From an uncultured Alistipes sp. (GTDB taxonomy: Bacteria > Bacteroidota > Bacteroidia > Bacteroidales > Rikenellaceae): a stretch of 20,550 nucleotides of DNA. How positions within the stretch are numbered: the stretch's first letter is position 1; each line of letters starts with the position of its first letter. The notes under the pieces were generated by a model. The model did not search any database and was not told where the DNA came from. It worked only from the letters and a program-made list of their open reading frames with translations. The stretch covers positions 1-20,550 of the forward strand of contig CAKVKI010000017.1 in NCBI GenBank assembly GCA_934754975.1, read 5' to 3'. Made by a program: the position numbers and the translations under genes. This document shows positions 14,244-20,550 of the stretch, piece after piece.

Positions 14244-14894
14244 ATGTACACCTTCGACCACGATCTCTTCACAGCCCTCAACTTCGACGGCGGCACCGCC
14301 CTGGACCGCGTAATGCTCACCGTCTCCGGCACCGCGATGTGGCTGCCGCTCTACGCCCTGATCCTCTGGCTAGTATGGCGGCGCAGCGGCTGGCGCGGCA
14401 TGCTGATCTTCACGGCGCTGATGCTGGCGGCGATCGGACTCTCGGACATGGTGTCGGGCATATTCAAGAGCAACGGCGTGCTGGGCGGCCTGCTGCCGGA
14501 TTTCGAAGCGCGCCCGCGGCCAATGTTCACCCCCTCGCTCGAAGGGCTGGACATCACGCCCGATTCGCTGCGCGTCATGCGCCGCGAAGCGATCCCGCAC
14601 GACTGGGCGGTCCACGTCCCGATCGAAGCCGTCAGCGGCATGTACGGCACCGTCTCGGCGCACGCCGCGACCATCGTCGCGCTGGCCGTACTCGCCTGCG
14701 GGGCGATCCGCCGCCGCTGGTTCACGGGGCTGATGATCGCCTGCTCGGTGGTGATCTGCTACTCGCGCATCTACCTCGGCAAACACTTCCCGATGGACCT
14801 CGTATGGGGCACGCTGGTCGGCGCCGCACTCGGATACGCCGCGCTGCTGGCCTACCGCCGCCTGACACGCCGACAGGATCCCGACGCCGATTGA
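14244..14894 (+). CDS. PAP2-family membrane phosphatase
   Basis: The 216-residue protein has about five membrane segments and the PAP2 acid-phosphatase pattern. Motif 1 is spread as FKSN ... ARPRP with a longer spacer than the usual K-x6-RP. Motif 2 is VSAH (His140) instead of PSGH. Motif 3 is SRIYLGKHFPMD with Ser174, Arg175, His181 and Asp185 intact. Members dephosphorylate lipid phosphates such as undecaprenyl pyrophosphate or phosphatidylglycerol phosphate; the altered motifs leave the substrate open. It follows the MBOAT gene by 145 bases without an obvious promoter or terminator between, so it is probably last in the same operon. A strong terminator follows. Confidence 0.85.
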   Translation: MYTFDHDLFTALNFDGGTALDRVMLTVSGTAMWLPLYALILWLVWRRSGWRGMLIFTALMLAAIGLSDMVSGIFKSNGVLGGLLPDFEARPRPMFTPSLEGLDITPDSLRVMRREAIPHDWAVHVPIEAVSGMYGTVSAHAATIVALAVLACGAIRRRWFTGLMIACSVVICYSRIYLGKHFPMDLVWGTLVGAALGYAALLAYRRLTRRQDPDAD

Positions 14895-14914
14895 CGCATC
14901 CCGAACGACAAAAA

Positions 14915-14943
14915 GAGCCGCAAAAAAAATGCGGCTCCTTTTT
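14915..14943 (+). terminator. Intrinsic terminator of the SDR-to-PAP2 operon
   Basis: GAGCCGCA (14915-14922), a seven-base A-only loop, and TGCGGCTC (14930-14937) form a perfect eight-pair hairpin followed by a five-T run (14939-14943). It sits 20 bases after the PAP2 stop. Confidence 0.88.
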
Positions 14944-14983
14944 ATTCCGGGCCGCGCCCGGTTCGTATTTCGGCAGAATTTAT

Positions 14984-14991
14984 TAACTTTG
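14984..14991 (+). promoter_or_regulatory. -7 box of lysS
   Basis: TAACTTTG matches TAnnTTTG exactly, 36 bases before the lysS ATG. A TTCG at 14962-14965 lies 18 bases upstream as a weak -33 match. It follows directly on the terminator of the previous operon. Confidence 0.7.
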
Positions 14992-15027
14992 CACGGTTAA
15001 TAGTCAAAACATTCAAAAACACACGAT

Positions 15028-16749
15028 ATGAGCATCGAACTCAGTGAACAGGAACAGCTCCGGAGACAGTCGCTCGCAGCCCTGCGCGAGCTGGGCATCG
15101 AACCCTACCCCGCCGCCCGTTACGAAGTGACGGCCACGGCCCGGGAGATCACCGACGGATTCGACCAGGCCAAGGGCAACTACCAGGACGTCCGCATCGC
15201 AGGCCGCATCATGACGCGCCGCATCATGGGCAGCGCTTCGTTCTTCGAATTGCAGGATCACACGGGCCGCATCCAGGTCTACATCCGCCGCGACGACATC
15301 TGCCCCGAAGGCGATCCCACGCTGTACAACACGGTGTTCAAAAAACTGCTCGACATCGGCGACTTCATCGGCGTCGAAGGCTTCGCATTCCTCACCAACA
15401 CGGGTGAACTGTCGGTACACTGCCGCAACTTCACGGTACTTTCGAAGTCGATCCGTCCGCTGCCCGTGGTCAAGGAGAAGGACGGCCAGACGTTCGACGC
15501 CTTCACCGATCCCGAAGTCCGTTACCGCCAGCGCTATGTCGATCTTGCGGTCAATCCGCAGGTCCGCGACGTCTTCGTCAAACGTGCCAAAATCATCTCG
15601 ACCATGCGCGAGTTCTTCAACTCGAAAGGCTACGTCGAGGTCGAAACCCCGATTCTCCAGCCTATTCCGGGCGGCGCCGCGGCGCGTCCGTTCATCACGC
15701 ACCACAACGCGCTCGACATCGACCAGTACCTGCGTATCGCCAGCGAACTGTACCTCAAGAAACTGATCGTCGGCGGATTCGACGGCGTATACGAGTTCGG
15801 CAAGAACTTCCGCAACGAGGGCATGGACCGCACGCACAACCCCGAATTCACCGTCATGGAGATTTACGTGGCCTACAAGGACTACCTCTGGATGATGGAA
15901 TTCACCGAGCAGATGCTCGAAAAAGTCGCCGTGGCCGTAAACGGCACGACGGAGGTGACGCTCGACGGCAAGCAGATTTCGTTCAAAGCCCCGTTCCGCC
16001 GGCTGTCGATGACCGACGCCATCCGCGAAAAGACCGGCTACGACATCACCGGCCAGAGCGAAGGGCAGCTGCGCGAAGCGTGCAAACGCCTGAACGTCGA
16101 GGTGGACGACACTTACGGCAAAGGCAAGCTGATCGACGCCATCTTCGGCCAGTACTGCGAGGAGGAGCTTATCCAGCCGACGTTCGTCATGGATTACCCG
16201 ATCGAAATGTCGCCCCTGTGCAAACGTCACCGCTCGAATCCCGAACTGACGGAGCGTTTCGAACTGTTCGTAAACGGCAAGGAGCTTTGCAACGCCTACT
16301 CCGAACTGAACGACCCGATCGACCAGCTGGAGCGCTTCCAAGAGCAACTCCAGCTGAGCGAAAAGGGCGACGACGAAGCGATGTTCATCGACATGGACTT
16401 CGTGCGCGCACTGGAATACGGCATGCCGTCGTGTTCGGGCATGGGCATCGGCATCGACCGTCTGACGATGTTCATGACCGATCAGGCTTCGATTCAGGAC
16501 GTGCTGTTCTTCCCGCAGATGCGCCCCGAAAAGAAAGCCGTGAGCGATCCGGCGGAGAAATACACCGAAATCGGCGTTCCCGAAGAGTGGGTGCCCGTGA
16601 TCCAGAAAATGGGCTACATCACGGTCGAAGCGCTGAAGAAACTCGCTCCGGGCAAGTTCTTCAACGACCTGTGCGGCTTCAACAAGAAAAACAAACTCGG
16701 TCTGAAGGCCCCTTCGATCGAAGAGGTCAAAAAGTGGTGCGAGGAATAA
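15028..16749 (+). CDS. lysS: Lysine--tRNA ligase (class II LysRS)
   Basis: The 573-residue enzyme charges tRNA-Lys with lysine in the cytoplasm. It has an N-terminal OB-fold anticodon-binding domain (about 50-150, with [11 protein letters not shown] and [11 protein letters not shown]). The class II catalytic core follows, with motif 2 [15 protein letters not shown] and motif 3 [13 protein letters not shown]. The usual LysRS ends near the [11 protein letters not shown] block (about residues 493-503). Here about 70 further residues follow ([23 protein letters not shown]...), a helix-hairpin-helix-like appendage that I associate with Bacteroidota enzymes. It is transcribed from its own promoter and followed after 11 bases by the metallophosphoesterase gene. 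Confidence 0.97.
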   Translation: MSIELSEQEQLRRQSLAALRELGIEPYPAARYEVTATAREITDGFDQAKGNYQDVRIAGRIMTRRIMGSASFFELQDHTGRIQVYIRRDDICPEGDPTLYNTVFKKLLDIGDFIGVEGFAFLTNTGELSVHCRNFTVLSKSIRPLPVVKEKDGQTFDAFTDPEVRYRQRYVDLAVNPQVRDVFVKRAKIISTMREFFNSKGYVEVETPILQPIPGGAAARPFITHHNALDIDQYLRIASELYLKKLIVGGFDGVYEFGKNFRNEGMDRTHNPEFTVMEIYVAYKDYLWMMEFTEQMLEKVAVAVNGTTEVTLDGKQISFKAPFRRLSMTDAIREKTGYDITGQSEGQLREACKRLNVEVDDTYGKGKLIDAIFGQYCEEELIQPTFVMDYPIEMSPLCKRHRSNPELTERFELFVNGKELCNAYSELNDPIDQLERFQEQLQLSEKGDDEAMFIDMDFVRALEYGMPSCSGMGIGIDRLTMFMTDQASIQDVLFFPQMRPEKKAVSDPAEKYTEIGVPEEWVPVIQKMGYITVEALKKLAPGKFFNDLCGFNKKNKLGLKAPSIEEVKKWCEE

Positions 16750-16760
16750 TTCCGCAGCCG

Positions 16761-17720
16761 ATGAAACTGCTGACGATCTTTCTTGCAATCATGCTGACGG
16801 TATGCGCCGCAACGGCCCAGGAGTTCCGCTTCGACGAAAACGGCGAGTTCAAAGTCATGCAGCTCACCGACCTGCACTTCAACGGCGAAGGCTGGCAGTC
16901 GGAATTCGTGCCGGGCATGCTGGCGCGGATGATCTCTTTCGAGAAACCCGACCTGATCGTGGTCACGGGCGACCTGATCTACCGCACTCCCGGCGCAGCC
17001 ATGATGTCCCAGATATGCGGCGCCATCGCCGCGCAGGGCGTCCCCTATGCCGTCACGCTGGGCAACCACGACGCCGAACAGGGCATCGACCATGCCGAAC
17101 TCTACGCCCTGATCCGCACGCTTCCGGGCTGCGTCAATGCCCGCTACAACAAACCGGACGAACGGCAGGGCGATTTCGTGATTCCCGTACTGTCGCACGA
17201 CGGACGGCGCGAAGAGGCACGGCTCTACGTCATGGATTCGAACGACTACAACGCCGACGACCACACCTACAAGGGCTTCACGGCCGAGCAGGTAGACTGG
17301 TACCGGACGCAATGCGCCGCCGCAGCCGGACGCAACGGCTACAAATCCAACGGACTGCTGTTTTTCCACGTTCCGCTGCGCGAATACGCCGAAGCGTTCG
17401 ACACGGCTCCCGTCACCGGGGTCCGGCTGGAGGCCGAGTGTCCCGGGCGCGACAATACGGGCATGTTCCGGGCTTTGGCCGACGGCGGCGAGGTGATCGG
17501 CGCCTTCGCGGGACACGACCACTCGAACAACTACATCGCCCGAAAAGAGGGCATCGCCCTCGGTTACGGCCATTACAGCGGAGGATACGCCGAATATCAG
17601 GACCTCGTGAGCGGTTCGCGCCTGATCCTGCTCAGGGAGGGCAAACGCGGCTTCGAGACATGGGTGCGGCTGGCCAACCTGCGGGACAAATGGCGCGTAA
17701 CGTTTCCGCAGGAGAAATAA
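16761..17720 (+). CDS. Secreted calcineurin-like metallophosphoesterase
   Basis: The 319-residue protein has a signal peptide (MKLLTIFLAIMLTVCAATAQ). The calcineurin-type binuclear metal site is visible in order: D37-x-H39 in LTDLHF, GDLIY, GNHD, a lone His in LLFFHVPL, and GHDHSN. This matches the purple-acid/Mre11-like phosphoesterase fold (PhoD/Icc-like) used on phosphomonoesters or diesters. It is probably periplasmic or exported. The start at 16761 is chosen because it gives the signal peptide; a long upstream in-frame extension lies inside lysS and is not real. It is separated from lysS by 11 bases, so it shares that transcript. Physiological substrate unknown. Confidence 0.9.
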   Translation: MKLLTIFLAIMLTVCAATAQEFRFDENGEFKVMQLTDLHFNGEGWQSEFVPGMLARMISFEKPDLIVVTGDLIYRTPGAAMMSQICGAIAAQGVPYAVTLGNHDAEQGIDHAELYALIRTLPGCVNARYNKPDERQGDFVIPVLSHDGRREEARLYVMDSNDYNADDHTYKGFTAEQVDWYRTQCAAAAGRNGYKSNGLLFFHVPLREYAEAFDTAPVTGVRLEAECPGRDNTGMFRALADGGEVIGAFAGHDHSNNYIARKEGIALGYGHYSGGYAEYQDLVSGSRLILLREGKRGFETWVRLANLRDKWRVTFPQEK

Positions 17721-17760
17721 CCCGGCGGCAAAGGGCCACAGGCAGGCGGCCGAACGATTC

Positions 17761-17810
17761 GGGGAGCGTCCGTCCATGCCGCCGGCAAGCGATCCCCGCA
17801 GGATTTTTTT
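17761..17810 (+). terminator. Possible weak terminator after the metallophosphoesterase
   Basis: GGGGAGCG (17761-17768) pairs at seven of eight positions with CGATCCCC (17790-17797), and a seven-T run starts six bases later. The gap between stem and T-run makes it weaker than the other terminators here. It could end the lysS transcript before tpiA, whose own promoter is not clear. Confidence 0.3.
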
Positions 17811-17849
17811 AGAGAACTTATTTATTTTACTTATAAAAACAAACCGAAT

Positions 17850-18608
17850 ATGAGAAAGAAAATTGTTGCCGGCAACTGGAAGATGAACACGCTTCCCGCC
17901 GAAGGTGTCGAACTGGCCAAGAACATCGTCGCAAGCCGCGGCGAAGTCTGCTCGTGCGTTAATTTCATCATATGCCCTCCGTTTACGCACCTCTCGATGG
18001 TTGCCGAAGCGCTCAAGGGTTCGGACATCGCACTCGGCGCGCAGGACTGCGCAACCGAAGCCAAAGGCGCCTACACGGGCGAGATCGCCGCTTCGATGAT
18101 CGCGGCGCTGGGCTGCAAATACGTGATCCTCGGCCACTCGGAGCGCCGCCAGTACTACGGCGAGACTTCCCAGACGCTCAACAAGAAGATGGCGCAGGCT
18201 TACGCAAACGGCCTGACGCCGATCTACTGCGTGGGCGAGAACCTCGAAGAGCGTGAATCCGGCAAGCACTTCGACGTGGTGAAGGCACAGATCGAAGAGG
18301 TCGTTTACAACCTCACCGCAGAGCAGTACAAAGACCTCGTGATCGCTTACGAACCCGTTTGGGCCATCGGCACGGGCAAGACCGCGACGGCCGAGCAGGC
18401 GCAGGAGATCCACGCCTACATCCGCAAGGTGCTGGCCGCCAAGTTCGGTGCAGCGGCTGAAGATACGGCGATCCTGTACGGCGGTTCGTGCAAGCCCTCG
18501 AACGCCTGCGAACTCTTCGCCAAGGAGGACGTGGACGGCGGCCTGATCGGCGGCGCAGCCCTCAAGGCAGAGGATTTCCTCGGCATCGGCAAAGGCTTTG
18601 CGAAATAA
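17850..18608 (+). CDS. tpiA: Triosephosphate isomerase
   Basis: The 252-residue TIM-barrel enzyme interconverts dihydroxyacetone phosphate and glyceraldehyde 3-phosphate in glycolysis. The catalytic residues are present: K11 in GNWKMN, H96 in GHSERR, and E168 in [14 protein letters not shown]. Phosphate-binding YGGSCKP and GGAAL follow near the C terminus. Length is normal for the family. The AT-rich upstream region (17811-17849) has only a degenerate TATTTTAC where a TAnnTTTG box would be expected. It may rely on read-through from lysS or on a non-consensus promoter. Confidence 0.98.
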   Translation: MRKKIVAGNWKMNTLPAEGVELAKNIVASRGEVCSCVNFIICPPFTHLSMVAEALKGSDIALGAQDCATEAKGAYTGEIAASMIAALGCKYVILGHSERRQYYGETSQTLNKKMAQAYANGLTPIYCVGENLEERESGKHFDVVKAQIEEVVYNLTAEQYKDLVIAYEPVWAIGTGKTATAEQAQEIHAYIRKVLAAKFGAAAEDTAILYGGSCKPSNACELFAKEDVDGGLIGGAALKAEDFLGIGKGFAK

Positions 18609-18626
18609 GCGGCCCCGGCCGCAAAC

Positions 18627-18659
18627 AAAAAGCTCTTCCAGTGATGGAAGAGCTTTTTT
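18627..18659. terminator. Bidirectional intrinsic terminator between tpiA and the histidine phosphatase
   Basis: AAAAAGCTCTTCCA (18627-18640), loop GTGA, and TGGAAGAGCTTTTTT (18645-18659) make a perfect hairpin with T-runs on both strands. It serves tpiA on the plus strand and the convergent histidine phosphatase on the minus strand. Confidence 0.93.
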
Positions 18660-18699
18660 CGTATCAGCTCCGGAGCGTCCCGCCCCGAAACGGCACCGG

Positions 18700-20010
18700 C
18701 TATTTCCCGGCCGGATCGGGCAGGTTCTCCATCACGTTCCGGTAGAAGTCGCGCACATCGTTCCAGCGGTAGTAAGGCGCAAGATCGCTTGCGACGGGAA
18801 TCCGCACCTCGCGTTCGTTGTAGAGAAACTTCACCAGCACGTCGTCCGAAGCTTTCTTACGGTAGAAAACCAACTGTATATTGGCCGCCATCGGCGAAAT
18901 TCGGTATACGGGCCATGCCCGGGCGATCTTTTCGGGATCGCTCTCCACGACGTCGCACCCTTCGAACTGCAACAGCGACACGAACGTCATCAGGTTGCCG
19001 TCATGTCCGAACCGCAGGTCGGCCGCAACCGCTCCGCCCTCCACGGCCCGGTCGGCGCGCGTGAGGAAATCCTCGAGCAGCGCCTTGGCATAATACTGCG
19101 GAAAACGCCTGTTAAGCGGCGAAGGGCCGCGGATCACGTAATACTTATAGTTGTCGTACACATTCAGCCCGTAAAGCTCGTCGGTGGTGAAAAGGTCGTA
19201 AAACGAAATCCCCAGACCGACGTTCTGCATGTCGGCGGCGAAATAGAAAAGGCCCCTCATCAGCTTCTGCGCGTCGATCGTCCGTACGAACTCCGCATCG
19301 GCGAAAAGTTCCGACATCAGCCGGCCGGGGCGCACGAACCGATCCCCGATCCGCTTGTACTCTTCCAGCCAATCGCCCTTTTCGATGAAGTCGAAATACT
19401 CCTTGCTGAGCGTCGGGTTGGTCGGCTTGCTGTAGAAATTGAGGTAGCGCGTCGTCCTGCGGCCCGCCACGCGCGACACCTCCAGACGGGGATCGAGTTC
19501 TTTGAGCCGCTCGCAGAAAGCCGCCATGCTCAGCACGCAACGCACCACGAGGGTGGCCTGCGCATCGACGACCGCGCCGGGACGGAAGATCTCGGGGAAA
19601 TTGCGGTACATGCGTCCGGCGATCTCCCGGTGCTGCTCGGCGCCGAGGGGCGAAAGATCGCCGCCCCGGTCGATGCCGTCGTCGTAGACGCGCTTCACCC
19701 GGTCGTAGACTTCACGGCCCCGTTCGGTAAACGCATTCGCGGCGTCGGCGGCCCGGAAGACGTCCATCACCTCGTCGTATTCGCTGTCGTGCAGCAGCCA
19801 GCGCGAACCGTGCCGGCCGTAATGACTGATATAAAACGGTTTATAACCCTTCGGCGCAGGCGTCAGCACGGGATTGTCGTACGTGTAGACATAATAAACG
19901 CCGCCGGACTTGCGGGGATTTGCAGCTATTTCGTCCCGGAGGCTCTGTCCCGAAGCGGCCAGCGCCGCGAGGGAGCAGAGAACGGCCGCGAATAGTTTTG
20001 TAAATCTCAT
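18700..20010 (-). CDS. Secreted histidine acid phosphatase (clade-2 histidine phosphatase)
   Basis: The 436-residue protein has a signal peptide (MRFTKLFAAVLCSLAALAASGQ). The histidine phosphatase motif RHGSR at residues 66-70 supplies the phosphorylated His67. The proton-donor motif is HDGN with H336 and D337. An HD, rather than HAE, places it with HAP phytase-like phosphatases and away from MINPP enzymes, which carry HAE. Bacteroidota use such exported enzymes on phytate and other phosphomonoesters, but the substrate is inference. The gene follows the endonuclease/exonuclease/phosphatase gene by 15 bases on the same strand, so both are probably co-transcribed, ending in the bidirectional terminator. 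Confidence 0.9.
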   Translation of the reverse strand: MRFTKLFAAVLCSLAALAASGQSLRDEIAANPRKSGGVYYVYTYDNPVLTPAPKGYKPFYISHYGRHGSRWLLHDSEYDEVMDVFRAADAANAFTERGREVYDRVKRVYDDGIDRGGDLSPLGAEQHREIAGRMYRNFPEIFRPGAVVDAQATLVVRCVLSMAAFCERLKELDPRLEVSRVAGRRTTRYLNFYSKPTNPTLSKEYFDFIEKGDWLEEYKRIGDRFVRPGRLMSELFADAEFVRTIDAQKLMRGLFYFAADMQNVGLGISFYDLFTTDELYGLNVYDNYKYYVIRGPSPLNRRFPQYYAKALLEDFLTRADRAVEGGAVAADLRFGHDGNLMTFVSLLQFEGCDVVESDPEKIARAWPVYRISPMAANIQLVFYRKKASDDVLVKFLYNEREVRIPVASDLAPYYRWNDVRDFYRNVMENLPDPAGK

Positions 20011-20025
20011 CTGTTTTTCGTTCGG

Positions 20026-20550
20026 TTACTGAATGATAAAATCGGACATCAGGAAGTAGTGGTCGCTGGGGTACAGGCCATCGACCTTGTCGCGGAGAAT
20101 CTCCGCCGCAACGGGCCGCAGGTTGCCGCGCACGAAGATAAAGTCGATGCGGCGCGCGTTCTTTTTCCTGTAATCCGGGCCTTTGAACCCGTGGTAGGTA
20201 AAGCCCGCTTCGCCGGGACCGTGTACGGTTTCGTACGCCTCCTGCCACCCGGCGTCGCGCAGGCACGCGACGGGCGCATTTTCGATTCCCGAATTGAAAT
20301 CGCCGCAGATGATCTGCGGGAAGCCGTCGGCATACTGCGCGCACTCCCCGACGATCATTTTCATCTGTTCGCGCCGCGCATCGTCCGACTTGTGGTCGAG
20401 GTGGATATCCAGCACGCGGAACTCCGCGCCGGTCTTCCGGTCGCGCAGGCGCACCCAGTTACAGTGGCGGGAGCGCATCGTGTTCCACGAACAGCTGCCC
20501 GCGATAAGCGGGGTTTCCGACAGCCAGTAGCAGCCCGACGAGACGAACTC
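20026..20550 (-). CDS. Endonuclease/exonuclease/phosphatase-family protein (5' end outside window)
   Basis: The frame runs in from the right window edge, so only the last 174 residues are seen. They begin in-frame with GCYWLSETP, a conserved segment of the family. GDFNS and the C-terminal SDHYFL are the metal- and phosphate-binding motifs of the DNase I/inositol-phosphatase fold. This branch of Bacteroidota proteins is usually secreted and annotated only as EEP family; nuclease or phosphatase activity cannot be told apart here. An ATG at 20478 exists, but conserved residues precede it, so it is not the start. It lies 15 bases upstream of the histidine phosphatase gene. Confidence 0.88.
   Translation of the reverse strand, partial: EFVSSGCYWLSETPLIAGSCSWNTMRSRHCNWVRLRDRKTGAEFRVLDIHLDHKSDDARREQMKMIVGECAQYADGFPQIICGDFNSGIENAPVACLRDAGWQEAYETVHGPGEAGFTYHGFKGPDYRKKNARRIDFIFVRGNLRPVAAEILRDKVDGLYPSDHYFLMSDFIIQ

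Noticed and set aside
15013..16788. 591-codon minus-strand frame opposite lysS
   Set aside because: It is an antisense shadow of an intact class II LysRS. Its phenylalanine/valine/aspartate/histidine pattern is the reverse-complement signature of common codons.
17811..17849. Canonical promoter for tpiA
   Set aside because: Only a degenerate TATTTTAC is visible, with no convincing -33 element, so I did not list it as a feature.
16614..18413. 599-codon minus-strand frame across the metallophosphoesterase and tpiA
   Set aside because: It crosses two well-supported plus-strand genes and an intergenic region, and has no recognisable domain.
1..20550. CRISPR array, IS element, integrase, phage or defence genes
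   Set aside because: No evenly spaced direct repeats, terminal inverted repeats with a transposase, or defence-related domains were seen anywhere in the window.

Overview
The window is GC-rich chromosomal DNA from a Bacteroidota (Bacteroidetes) bacterium. Several genes start behind a TAnnTTTG -7 box, some with a TTTG about 19-21 bases upstream, which is the sigma-ABfr type promoter of this phylum. The protein set fits an anaerobic gut Bacteroidales member. High GC combined with these promoters makes Alistipes or a close relative my best guess, but that is inference. No phage, IS element or CRISPR array is visible, and the window reads as a stable chromosomal segment dominated by housekeeping and envelope genes.

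Layout. 1-1311 is probably the 3' part of a GxGYxYP-like putative glycoside hydrolase. An ECF transporter S component (1480-1992) follows behind a structured leader, then a complete tRNA-Ser(GGA) with its own promoter and terminator (2145-2349). On the minus strand, 2367-4393 is a two-gene operon: a radical SAM DNA repair/modification protein ending in a clamp-binding-like QLTLF, then its DUF4130-family partner. A flavodoxin-fold FMN reductase (4587-5198, minus) is followed by an AT-richer tandem-SH3 protein (5348-5722, plus) and a tiny cysteine-rich lipoprotein (5890-6132, minus).

6238-9384 (minus) carries a LolC/E-like permease, menaquinone methyltransferase UbiE/MenG, a LEA-2-like lipoprotein and a SPOR-domain protein. 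Two of the junctions are stop/start overlaps. Divergent from it, a plus-strand operon runs from a -7 box at 9434 to a terminator at 14915-14943: SDR dehydrogenase, membrane zinc metallopeptidase, SGNH esterase, MBOAT acyltransferase and PAP2 phosphatase. The SGNH/MBOAT pair looks like a PatB/PatA-type system for O-acetylating an envelope polymer.

14984-18659 holds lysS, a secreted metallophosphoesterase and tpiA, ending in a probably bidirectional terminator shared with a convergent minus-strand pair. That pair is an endonuclease/exonuclease/phosphatase-family protein, cut by the right window edge, and a secreted histidine acid phosphatase.

No gene-free stretch exceeds 300 bases. I found no clear-cut novel multi-gene system. 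The best leads are the radical SAM/DUF4130 operon with its terminal clamp-like motif, the envelope O-acylation operon, the cysteine-rich repeat lipoprotein, and the alternative hairpins ahead of the ECF S gene.
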